Assembly: GCA_013202495.1 (NCBI GenBank)
Contig: JABMQQ010000028.1
Span: 1-37,504 of the forward strand
Origin: Fidelibacterota bacterium
GTDB taxonomy: Bacteria > Fidelibacterota > UBA8477 > JABMPR01
Length of the DNA stretch: 37,504 nucleotides
Direction of reading: 5' to 3'
Part shown: one piece after another, positions 31,022-37,504 of the stretch
How positions within the stretch are numbered: position 1 is the first letter of the stretch
Layout of the letters: every line of letters starts with the position of its first letter
Notes under the pieces: model-generated
Database searches by the model: none
Told to the model about the DNA's origin: nothing
Seen by the model: only the letters and a program-made list of their open reading frames with translations
Made by a program: the position numbers and the translations under genes

Positions 31022-32395
31022 ATGTTTAAAACCTTAGATAAATACGTTTTTAGGGAATTACTAACCCCCTTTTTGTATTCATTGTTGGTCCTGACAATGA
31101 TCTTTCTGGTGAATTTTATTATTCGGGCCATGGACCGAATTTTAGGCAAGGGGCTTTCCTTTCTGGTCATCCTAGAGTATATCATTCTCAATCTGGCCTG
31201 GATCCTGGCTTTGGCAATCCCGCTCTCGGTTTTGGTAGCGGTCCTGCTGGCGTATGGACGCCTTGCGACTGATCATGAGGTAACTGCCATGCGATCAGGT
31301 GGAATTTCACTTCCCCGTATCATGGCACCTGCTTTGGTATTCGCTATCCTGGTGGGGAGTTTTACCCTCTATTTCAATACAACCATTCTACCAGATGTCA
31401 ACCATCGCGCCCGACTTCTAGGGTCAGATATCTATCGTAAACGACCCGATATGGACATCGTCCCTGGATACTTTATTGATGACCTGCCAGACTATAATAT
31501 TCGTGTAAATGAAGTCACCGAAGAGGGTCTCAGCGGTGTCGTCATTTTCTCAAAAAGTGATCTCAGAGAACAGGTTTCTATTTTTGCAGAGACAGGTCGT
31601 ACTGAAACCATTGGCGGTCAAATCATTTTCACCCTTTACAACGGTGAAAAGCACCTCCTGGATCTGGATAAGCTGGATGATTATCAGCGGGAGTATTTTG
31701 ACTCTACCCGCCTCACGGTGAAGGTTAATAATCTTGAATTAAAGCGTCGGGAATCGGCCGTCAGGGGCGACCGTGAAATGACACCAGCCATGATGTATGT
31801 CAGGATTGAAGAGAACAAAAAAAGATTTAATAGAACCATTGATAGAATGAATAGCATCAGGCTCAAAAGTCCAGTCTTTAATGGTGATTCACTGGTGGAT
31901 ATGATGGCTTTGATGGATACAATTAAACGCATCCCTATCCCCAAAAAAACACCGACAGAAGCCAGAACCAGGGTCTGGAATCGTACTGTTGATAAACTGG
32001 AGAGCCAGGAGCGCCTCCTGAATAGCTATTTGAAGCAGGTAAATAAGTATCTCGTGGAAATTCATAAGAAATATGCCATGGCAGTTACCTGTATCGTGTT
32101 TGTCTTGGTAGGTGTACCCCTCGGCATCATGACCCGTAAATCCAGTGGTACTATCGGTGTGGCCATTGGTATGTTTTTCATCTACTGGGCGGCTTTGATT
32201 GCCGGGGAGGAGTTGGCTGATCGCCGATACATGGATCCTGTCCTGGCCATGTGGGCTCCCAATGGGATTATGGCTGTGGTGGGAATATGGATCAGCTTCC
32301 AGGTTTCAAGGGAAAGAACTGTCATCAATATCCTCTGGTTGAAGACATTTTTGAATCCCCTGAATTGGAAAATTATTCCAAGTAAAAAAACTTGA
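31022..32395 (+). CDS. LptF/LptG-family lipopolysaccharide export permease
   Basis: This 457-aa inner-membrane subunit belongs to the LptB2FG transporter, which moves lipopolysaccharide toward the outer membrane. The N-terminus (KTLDKYVFRELLTPFLYSL) and the block YGRLATDHEVTAMRSGGIS are strongly characteristic. Three N-terminal helices, a large periplasmic beta domain (about 130-235, then a charged helical insert about 245-340) and three C-terminal helices are visible. Whether it is LptF or LptG cannot be told, as no second copy is in the window. The insert rich in Lys and Arg is longer than in E. coli. Its presence implies an outer membrane with LPS. The ribosome site is weak. Confidence 0.93.
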   Translation: MFKTLDKYVFRELLTPFLYSLLVLTMIFLVNFIIRAMDRILGKGLSFLVILEYIILNLAWILALAIPLSVLVAVLLAYGRLATDHEVTAMRSGGISLPRIMAPALVFAILVGSFTLYFNTTILPDVNHRARLLGSDIYRKRPDMDIVPGYFIDDLPDYNIRVNEVTEEGLSGVVIFSKSDLREQVSIFAETGRTETIGGQIIFTLYNGEKHLLDLDKLDDYQREYFDSTRLTVKVNNLELKRRESAVRGDREMTPAMMYVRIEENKKRFNRTIDRMNSIRLKSPVFNGDSLVDMMALMDTIKRIPIPKKTPTEARTRVWNRTVDKLESQERLLNSYLKQVNKYLVEIHKKYAMAVTCIVFVLVGVPLGIMTRKSSGTIGVAIGMFFIYWAALIAGEELADRRYMDPVLAMWAPNGIMAVVGIWISFQVSRERTVINILWLKTFLNPLNWKIIPSKKT

Positions 32396-32406
32396 CAAAG
32401 TAAGCA

Positions 32407-32435
32407 TTTACAAAAGTGAGGTATCAGTCTATATT
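32407..32435 (+). promoter_or_regulatory. Candidate housekeeping promoter for etfB-etfA-acyl-CoA dehydrogenase
   Basis: TTTACA (32407-32412) and TATATT (32430-32435) are separated by 17 bases. Transcription would start near 32442, shortly before the AGGAGAG ribosome site at 32454-32460 and the etfB ATG. Position and spacing fit a vegetative sigma promoter. Confidence 0.55.
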
Positions 32436-32467
32436 GCCTCAAATTGACTGCTTAGGAGAGATGGCTA

Positions 32468-33367
32468 ATGTCACTTCACACAATAGTTTTAGTTAAACAA
32501 GTTCCAGATACTTCAAATATTTCTGGTGACGTCATGCGTCCTGATGGAACTGTAAATAGAGCAAGACTCCCTGCTATTTTTAATCCTGAGGATCAAGAAG
32601 CTCTGGAGCTGGCCCTGCGTTTAAAAGATAAGCATGGTGGTAAGGTGACTGCCTTGACCATGGGTCCTCCCAATGCTGCCAACATGCTCCGTGAATGTTT
32701 ATACATGGGAGCAGATCGTGCAATATTGGTAAGTGATCGTCGATTTGCAGCTGCAGATACATTGGCTACCTCATATGCCTTACATAAAGCAGTTCATCGT
32801 ATTGGTGAATATGATCTCATCTTTGGTGGGCGTCAGGCCATTGATGGTGATACTGCTCAGGTGGGTCCACAAACCGCTGAAAAATTGGGCATTCCTCAGA
32901 TTACCTATACTTTAGAAGTTCAAAATCTGGATTTGAAGAAGAGGACAGTTCGCGCCAAACGAGCTATCAAAAATGGGTATGAGATTCTTGAAGCTCCATT
33001 GCCTGTCCTGCTCACCGTCACAAAAGATGCAGCAGAACCACGTCCCTTCGATGTAAGAAGATTGTGTACTTACAAACGGGCACAGTCCAGATTCGAAATT
33101 GAAGCTACCGTGGATGACAGCCATGATCTGGTGTGGATGGATGAACTTATGGAGAAAATTAAAGCTGACGATTTACTCATCGAGACCTGGAATATTGAAG
33201 ACATCGATGCAGATGTTCAATGGTGTGGACTGGCTGGATCTCCTACCAAGGTGCATAAGGTGGAGAATGTGATACTCAGTGGAGCAGAATTTAAAAAAGT
33301 TCCAGCCACCCCAGAGGGTATGAATGATATGATTACTGAACTGATGCAAGATCACATCTTTGGATAA
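32468..33367 (+). CDS. etfB: Electron transfer flavoprotein beta subunit
   Basis: This 299-aa ETF subunit carries electrons from acyl-CoA dehydrogenases with its alpha partner. The N-terminus (HTIVLVKQVPDTS), the nucleotide-binding blocks (GGKVTALTMGP, LYMGADRAILVSD) and the strongly conserved GRQAIDGDTAQVGPQTAEKLGIPQ are all present. It is about 40 residues longer than the common 250-260 aa type, through a C-terminal tail ending TPEGMNDMITELMQDHIFG, as found in many anaerobe ETFs. Whether the pair can bifurcate electrons cannot be decided by eye. It starts an operon with etfA and the dehydrogenase; an unusual palindromic repeat separates it from etfA. Confidence 0.95.
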   Translation: MSLHTIVLVKQVPDTSNISGDVMRPDGTVNRARLPAIFNPEDQEALELALRLKDKHGGKVTALTMGPPNAANMLRECLYMGADRAILVSDRRFAAADTLATSYALHKAVHRIGEYDLIFGGRQAIDGDTAQVGPQTAEKLGIPQITYTLEVQNLDLKKRTVRAKRAIKNGYEILEAPLPVLLTVTKDAAEPRPFDVRRLCTYKRAQSRFEIEATVDDSHDLVWMDELMEKIKADDLLIETWNIEDIDADVQWCGLAGSPTKVHKVENVILSGAEFKKVPATPEGMNDMITELMQDHIFG

Positions 33368-33382
33368 TAAATGAAATTTTCC

Positions 33383-33455
33383 ACAACGAATTTAACGAAA
33401 ATTACGAATACAGCTTTTAATTGCCTCAATTCGTGAGGTTCGTCTCGTTCGTTGT
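33383..33455. repeat. Palindromic ACGAA repeat element between etfB and etfA
   Basis: The left arm (33383-33409) carries ACGAA three times with exact 9-bp period (33386, 33395, 33404). The right arm (33429-33455) carries the complement TTCGT three times with the same period (33430, 33439, 33448). The arms start and end with ACAACGAA/TTCGTTGT, and the four-base spacers do not pair. The 19-base loop is AT-rich. It looks like an interspersed element; a partial second copy is at 37332-37387. Confidence 0.72.
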
Positions 33456-33533
33456 AAAAACTAAAAAGATCGAAGCGATGAAAAAAAAGATTATTAATAA
33501 CGCGATACAACCACAAGAGCACGAGGGTGAAGT

Positions 33534-34556
33534 ATGCGTTCACAATTAAAAGATATGGTGTGGGTGTTTGCTGAGCAAACTGATGGGGTCATGGCTGATG
33601 TGAGTCTGGAATTACTTCATAAAGCCAGAACCCTGGCAGAGAAAATGAACTCCCAGGTAAGTGCTGTTCTACTCGGAGATAAGGTTGAGGGACTCTCTAA
33701 GACTTTGTTCGCCCACGGTGCAGACAATGTCTATCTCCTGGATGATGCGGAACTCAAAGATTTTCGCAGTATGCCTTATGCAAACCTTATAACCAATCTG
33801 GTTGAAGAAAAAAGACCCCGAGTCGTGCTATTTGGTGCCACGCATATCGGTCGTGATATTGCGCCTCGTGTTGCCTCACATACACGTTCAGGACTTACTG
33901 CAGATTGTACAGAATTGAAGATTAAAACTTTGACTATTAGGAAGGTTGAACACGAAGATTTACTCTTGCAGATTCGACCAGCCTTTGGCGGTAATATCAT
34001 CGCCACCATTATTTCACCTGACGTGGAAATTCAAATGGCTACCATCCGTGAAGGTGTAATGGAGATGGGTGAGCCCGATGCATCTCGGAAGGGGATCATC
34101 ATTCCTGTAAAGGTTGAGCTGGATCCCGTCGAGGTTGCGGTAAAGATTATTGAGAAACATCAGGAAGCTTCCAGCGTCAATCTCAAAGGGGCTCCAATTA
34201 TTGTGGCCGGGGGTTATGGAGCAGATACACCTGAAAAATTTCAATTAATTAAGGACCTGGCTAAAGTACTTGGCGCTGAAGTAGCGGGTTCACGTGCTGC
34301 AGTGGATGCAGGTCTGATTGATTCTGAGCGTCAGGTGGGACAGACCGGTACAACCGTAAGACCCAAATTGTACATTGCTGTTGGAATTTCAGGAGCTATT
34401 CAACATCGTGCAGGTATGCAGGAATCTCAAAAAATTATTGCCATCAACAGTGACGCAGAAGCTCCCATTTTTCAGGTTGCGCATTATGGGATCCATGGTG
34501 ATCTGACAGATGTGATACCCAAGCTAATCGCTGCTTATAAGAGCCAGTTGCATTAA
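33534..34556 (+). CDS. etfA: Electron transfer flavoprotein alpha subunit
   Basis: This 340-aa partner of EtfB binds FAD through its C-terminal domain. The diagnostic blocks are clear: GGYGADTPEKFQLIKDLAK, VAGSRAAVDAG, QVGQTGTTVRPKLYIAVGIS, GAIQHRAGM and INSDAEAPIFQVAHYGIHGDL. The length is near the family mean. There is no extra ferredoxin domain at the N-terminus. GAGGGTGAAGT precedes the ATG. It is 166 bases after etfB, an unusual gap for this pair, and 46 bases before the acyl-CoA dehydrogenase. The ETF pair probably takes electrons from that dehydrogenase and hands them to a membrane quinone oxidoreductase encoded elsewhere. Confidence 0.96.
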   Translation: MRSQLKDMVWVFAEQTDGVMADVSLELLHKARTLAEKMNSQVSAVLLGDKVEGLSKTLFAHGADNVYLLDDAELKDFRSMPYANLITNLVEEKRPRVVLFGATHIGRDIAPRVASHTRSGLTADCTELKIKTLTIRKVEHEDLLLQIRPAFGGNIIATIISPDVEIQMATIREGVMEMGEPDASRKGIIIPVKVELDPVEVAVKIIEKHQEASSVNLKGAPIIVAGGYGADTPEKFQLIKDLAKVLGAEVAGSRAAVDAGLIDSERQVGQTGTTVRPKLYIAVGISGAIQHRAGMQESQKIIAINSDAEAPIFQVAHYGIHGDLTDVIPKLIAAYKSQLH

Positions 34557-34602
34557 GGCGCAGGATCATTTAATAATATTCATCATGAAGCGAGAATAGT
34601 GT

Positions 34603-36330
34603 ATGTCAAATTTTTTCAATGAAAACGCTGATATTCAATTTCAGTTCAATCGTATTGATCTCGAAGAGATCATCAGAATACGGGAAGATGACTATAAGCA
34701 GGCCCAGCAGTATTCTTTTGCCCCTCGCGACTATGAAGATGCCAAAGACAATTTTAAACGCATCCTAGAGGTTGTTGGAGATATCTCGGGCAATTTTGTA
34801 GCTGAACGTGCCAGAGAAGTTGATGCATTAGGCTCCACCTTTGAAGATGGTGTGGTAACCTATGCCAAAGGTCTGGAAGAGGCCATGACCCGTCTGAATC
34901 AAGCTGGGCTCATGGGTTTTCTTCTGGAACGTAAATATGGTGGATTAAACCTACCCATATCTCTGTATATCTTCGCCATTGAGATGGTCTCTCGAGGTGA
35001 TGCATCCCTTATGAATCTTTTTGGACTCCAGGATATATCTGAAACCATTGAGAACTACGCCTCTGACGAGATTAAAGACGAATATCTCCCAAAATTCAGC
35101 AGTGGTGAAGTGACTGGTGCCATGGTTCTCACAGAACCAGATGCCGGTTCAGATTTACAGGCAGTCAAGACACGCGCGTATCAGGATGAAAATGGGAATT
35201 GGTTTCTCAGTGGAGTCAAACGTTTCATCACCAATGGTAATGCAGATGTCAATCTGGTGTTGGCTAGGTCTGAAGAAGGAACCCGGGATGGACGTGGTCT
35301 TTCATTGTTTGTCTGTTATGGAGACGATACGGTTCAGATCAGACGTATTGAACACAAATTGGGTATCAAAGGATCACCCACCTGTGAAATGCAGTTCCAT
35401 GATACGCCAGCTCAGCTAATTGGGTCAAGGAAACGTGGTCTGATATCATACGTCATGGCGCTCATGAATGGTGCCCGTCTTGGTGTAGCAGCTCAGGCTC
35501 TGGGAATTGCTCAGGCAGCGTATGTTGAAGCCAGACGATATGCCCAGGAACGTGAGCAATTCGGTAAACCCATATTGAATTTTCCTGCTGTTGCTGATAT
35601 GCTCATCAAGATGAAGGTAGATCTTGAAAGCTCCAGAACCCTGATATATGCCACAGCCCGCGCGGTTGATATGCATAAGGTCAGTGGAATGGAGATGACA
35701 AGATTAAAGGAAGCCGGTGAGCCATTTGCAGAGATGAAAGCCCAGGTAAAACATTGGAAAGCCATGGCTGACTTTCTGACACCCCTATCAAAATTTGTCA
35801 TCTCCGAAAAAGCCAACCGTATTTGCTATGATGCCATCCAGATTCATGGTGGTACTGGGTATATGCAGGAATTTAACGTAGAGCGACACTATCGTGATGT
35901 GCGCATTACCAATATTTATGAAGGTACCTCACAACTTCAGGTCATCGCAGCTATTGGAGGTGTGATCAAAGGGGTTTGTGACGATCAATTCGATGCTTTC
36001 GAAGCCCGTGAATATCGCCATGAAGCCCGACAGCTCGCCAATAAGCTGAAAAAGATTCGTACACTCCTAGAAAAATGTAAAGTTCATGTTCTGGATAAGG
36101 AGGACAAGGCCTACCAGGAATTGCATTCTGCTGAACTGGTGGAAATGTATGGCTCCATCTATGTGGGTTATCTGATTCTTGAGGAAGCATCCGAAGATTC
36201 ACGGAAAATGTTGATTGCTAAAAAATACATCATGGACGCTCTGGCCACAGCTATGCACCACACTGAATCGGTCACCCGTGGTTTTGATACCCTGTTTGCT
36301 GATGTGGAACAGATACTAACCAAAGAATAA
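34603..36330 (+). CDS. Acyl-CoA dehydrogenase (long form)
   Basis: This 575-aa FAD enzyme oxidises acyl-CoA to trans-2-enoyl-CoA and passes electrons to ETF. Seen: TEPDAGSDLQAVKT and FITNGNADVN (FAD/substrate region), REQFGKPILNFPAVADM, IQIHGGTGYMQEFNVERHYRD, and NIYEGTSQLQ with the catalytic Glu. It is nearly 200 residues longer than the 380-aa short and medium-chain enzymes. The extra C-terminal part (about 450-575) is helical, as in VLCAD/ACAD9-like and related bacterial long enzymes. The N-terminus has an extra charged helix (LEEIIRIREDDYKQAQ). It is the last gene of the etfBA operon, so it is the likely electron donor to that ETF. Chain-length preference is unknown. Confidence 0.95.
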   Translation: MSNFFNENADIQFQFNRIDLEEIIRIREDDYKQAQQYSFAPRDYEDAKDNFKRILEVVGDISGNFVAERAREVDALGSTFEDGVVTYAKGLEEAMTRLNQAGLMGFLLERKYGGLNLPISLYIFAIEMVSRGDASLMNLFGLQDISETIENYASDEIKDEYLPKFSSGEVTGAMVLTEPDAGSDLQAVKTRAYQDENGNWFLSGVKRFITNGNADVNLVLARSEEGTRDGRGLSLFVCYGDDTVQIRRIEHKLGIKGSPTCEMQFHDTPAQLIGSRKRGLISYVMALMNGARLGVAAQALGIAQAAYVEARRYAQEREQFGKPILNFPAVADMLIKMKVDLESSRTLIYATARAVDMHKVSGMEMTRLKEAGEPFAEMKAQVKHWKAMADFLTPLSKFVISEKANRICYDAIQIHGGTGYMQEFNVERHYRDVRITNIYEGTSQLQVIAAIGGVIKGVCDDQFDAFEAREYRHEARQLANKLKKIRTLLEKCKVHVLDKEDKAYQELHSAELVEMYGSIYVGYLILEEASEDSRKMLIAKKYIMDALATAMHHTESVTRGFDTLFADVEQILTKE

Positions 36331-36341
36331 ATCTATTATTA

Positions 36342-36368
36342 ATAACGAGGTTGACTAACCAGCGTTAT
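36342..36368. terminator. Hairpin between convergent genes, possible bidirectional terminator
   Basis: ATAACG (36342-36347) pairs with CGTTAT (36363-36368), and GGTT/AACC pairs inside around a GACT loop. It lies between two convergent stops and overlaps the end of the reductase gene. The minus-strand side is followed by an AT-rich run, and the plus-strand side is not. Support is moderate. Confidence 0.4.
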
Positions 36369-37140
36369 CTTCCCCACCATCAATACCAATAACATTACCT
36401 GTAATCCAGGTACTCATGCCTGAAAAGGTGAGTACGGCTTCGGCAACATCATCAGGAGTAGTAAGACGACCACCTGGATTCACCTGTAAAGCCCTGGCAA
36501 TCATTTGCTCGTTGCCTGGAATTTTTCTCAAGGCAGGTGTGTCAGTTACACCGGCTCTCAGCGCATTGGCTGCAATATTTTTGGGGGCGAGTTCAAATGC
36601 AATCTGACGAGTGTGAGCTTCCAGGGCTGCTTTGGCAGCCGAAACGGCTCCATAATTGGGCCATGCTGTGTGTCCACCTGAACTGGTCATACAGAAGATG
36701 TGTCCACCCTCTTTCATGAGTTTGTGTCCAACTACGTCCTGGGTCCAATAAACGAGGGAGTGTCCCATGACATCCAGAGTCATATCCATCTGGTTTTTAT
36801 GAACCACACCACCTTGACCGGGATTGAAAACAACAGGAAGGAGGGTACCAAAAGCCAGGGAGTGAACCAGTACCTGAATCGTACCAGCTTCATTGGAAAA
36901 GGTCTCTTCCATAATCCTGATAGCCTCTTTTCTGGCCCGAGTATCCGCAGCATTAATATTGAAGAAAAGAGATTTTGCACCTGCGGCTTCAATGTCAGCC
37001 TTAATAGCGACCACATTGTGCATGGTTGCTTTGCGATCGAGGTGAACCCCGAAAATATTATACCCATTGGCGGCCAGTTTTCTGGAGATTGCTCCACCGA
37101 ATCCACTTGATGCGCCTAAAATTAATGCCCATTTCTGCAT
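36355..37140 (-). CDS. FabL-like enoyl-ACP reductase / short-chain dehydrogenase
   Basis: This 261-aa NAD(P)H-dependent reductase has the cofactor motif GASSGFG at the N-terminus like classical SDRs. The catalytic pair is spaced as in enoyl-ACP reductases: PNYGAVSAAKAALEAH is Tyr-x6-Lys rather than YxxxK. The region after it (ELAPKNIAANALRAGVTDTPAL, then NPGGRLTTPDDVAEAV) resembles FabL of Bacillus (VDT, GR and DGG at the end). It could complete the fatty-acid elongation cycle or act on another enoyl substrate. A Tyr-x6-Lys SDR that is not FabL cannot be excluded. It converges with the acyl-CoA dehydrogenase. The ribosome site is GAAAGGGACG just before the ATG. Confidence 0.85.
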   Translation of the reverse strand: MQKWALILGASSGFGGAISRKLAANGYNIFGVHLDRKATMHNVVAIKADIEAAGAKSLFFNINAADTRARKEAIRIMEETFSNEAGTIQVLVHSLAFGTLLPVVFNPGQGGVVHKNQMDMTLDVMGHSLVYWTQDVVGHKLMKEGGHIFCMTSSGGHTAWPNYGAVSAAKAALEAHTRQIAFELAPKNIAANALRAGVTDTPALRKIPGNEQMIARALQVNPGGRLTTPDDVAEAVLTFSGMSTWITGNVIGIDGGEDNAG

Positions 37141-37299
37141 AGTCGTCCCTTTCCTGAGTCAACGTTTAACACGACGGTGAATATAGATTTTGCGAAAGCG
37201 ATGAAAAGTGATTTTATTGGTGACAGGTAATGTCATGTTAATTGGAGCTGAGTCTGAGCGAAAGCTAAGGACCACTAAGCATGGTGCACTAGTGAGGTT

Positions 37300-37326
37300 T
37301 TCTACATTCTACATTCTACATTCTAC
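37300..37326. repeat. Tandem heptamer array TTCTACA, 3.9 copies
   Basis: The unit TTCTACA is repeated exactly three times, plus six bases of a fourth copy. It is a low-complexity intergenic array directly before the ACGAA element. Confidence 0.9.
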
Positions 37327-37331
37327 TTTTT

Positions 37332-37387
37332 ACAACGAATTGAACGAAGTTAACGAAAAGAGCTTTTTTTGTTCCATTTGTTGTGAA
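37332..37387. repeat. Second copy of the ACGAA element (degenerate right arm)
   Basis: The left arm has ACAACGAA and ACGAA at 37335, 37344 and 37353, the same 9-bp period as the copy between etfB and etfA. The right arm is shortened and altered: TTTGTTGT (37377-37384) faces ACAACGAA, but the internal TTCGT repeats are missing. Confidence 0.65.
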
Positions 37388-37393
37388 GATTTT

Positions 37394-37435
37394 CACTTTT
37401 CACTTTACACTTTTCACTTTTCACTTTTCACTTTT
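37394..37435. repeat. Tandem heptamer array CACTTTT, six copies
   Basis: There are six head-to-tail copies of CACTTTT; the second has one substitution (CACTTTA). It is AT-rich, on the right of the ACGAA element, with no open frame through it. Confidence 0.9.
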
Positions 37436-37504
37436 AACTCCTCAACCCAAGGGCTCTCTTTCCTTAATATCCGCCCTTTTTCTGAAGTTGGATCATCCCA
37501 CCAC

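Larger units (their letters stand above)
37141..37504. other. Repeat-rich gene-free tail
   Basis: No gene, RNA or convincing promoter is visible in this stretch before the window ends. It holds two tandem heptamer arrays around a copy of the ACGAA element, described separately. The region is low in complexity, and the final 70 bases (CCAAGGGCTCTC onward) show nothing recognisable. Confidence 0.6.

Noticed and set aside
32392-32397. TTGACA as the -35 box of the etf operon
   Set aside because: No -10-like hexamer lies 16-18 bases downstream; the TTTACA/TATATT pair with a 17-base spacer fits better.
33383-33455. Integron attC site or CRISPR-like unit
   Set aside because: Imperfect symmetry recalls attC, but the core sites (RYYYAAC/GTTRRRY) are absent and no integrase is nearby. 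Pentamers at 9-bp period are far too short for CRISPR.
37300-37435. CRISPR array
   Set aside because: Units are 7 bp, directly adjacent and without spacers, so they are simple tandem repeats.

Overview
The window looks like a chromosomal segment of a Gram-negative, probably anaerobic or facultative bacterium with moderate GC. It encodes an LptF/LptG-type lipopolysaccharide permease, several lipoproteins, a Tat-exported iron-sulfur protein, a group 1 [NiFe] hydrogenase and a sensor kinase with haem-binding motifs. The mix would fit a member of the FCB group (a Marinimicrobia- or Calditrichota-like lineage) or a deltaproteobacterium. No rRNA or other marker gene is present, so this placement is only a guess.

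Region 1 (2-5262, + strand) is the tail of a hydrogenase operon. It holds the C-terminal two thirds of a HybC-like large subunit (cut by the window edge), its HybD-type maturation protease, a four-helix membrane protein, and two tandem NAD-dependent epimerase-like proteins. Both epimerase-like proteins carry the same extra C-terminal helical domain, which resembles the RsbRD N-terminal domain.

Region 2 (5279-13302, - strand) is the most unusual part. It reads, in transcription order: membrane-anchored GcvH-like protein, Tat-dependent HybA-like 16-Cys ferredoxin, HybB/NrfD-like quinone-reactive membrane protein, second membrane-anchored GcvH-like protein, third Cys-rich GcvH-like protein, histidine kinase with periplasmic c-type haem motifs, NtrC-type sigma-54 activator, archaemetzincin. 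None of the three H-protein-like products has a lysine at the position expected for lipoylation. A good -24/-12 (sigma-54) promoter lies directly before the first gene. The module therefore looks like a self-regulated, redox-sensed membrane electron-transfer complex in which H-protein folds have probably been reused for something other than glycine cleavage.

Region 3 (13255-20620) starts with a 648-base AT-rich intergenic stretch holding the sigma-54 promoter, an 8-bp tandem repeat and a 19-bp perfect palindrome. It continues on the + strand with an S1/P1 nuclease, a patatin-like phospholipase, a glycosidase-fold lipoprotein whose catalytic glutamates seem replaced, a MOP-type flippase and a 7TM-DISM diguanylate cyclase.

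Region 4 (20654-28736) has a - strand lipid operon (DagK-like lipid kinase, PlsC acyltransferase, transglutaminase-like lipoprotein). Divergent from it is a + strand TldD/TldE protease pair with a second DagK-like kinase and a secreted protein, closed by a clear intrinsic terminator.

Region 5 (28753-37504) contains an aldo/keto reductase, an SDR oxidoreductase, a small VanZ-like membrane protein that seems to use an ATT start, an LptF/LptG permease, and an etfB-etfA-acyl-CoA dehydrogenase operon interrupted by a palindromic ACGAA repeat element. It ends with a convergent FabL-like reductase and a repeat-rich, gene-free tail holding a second copy of the ACGAA element between two heptanucleotide arrays.
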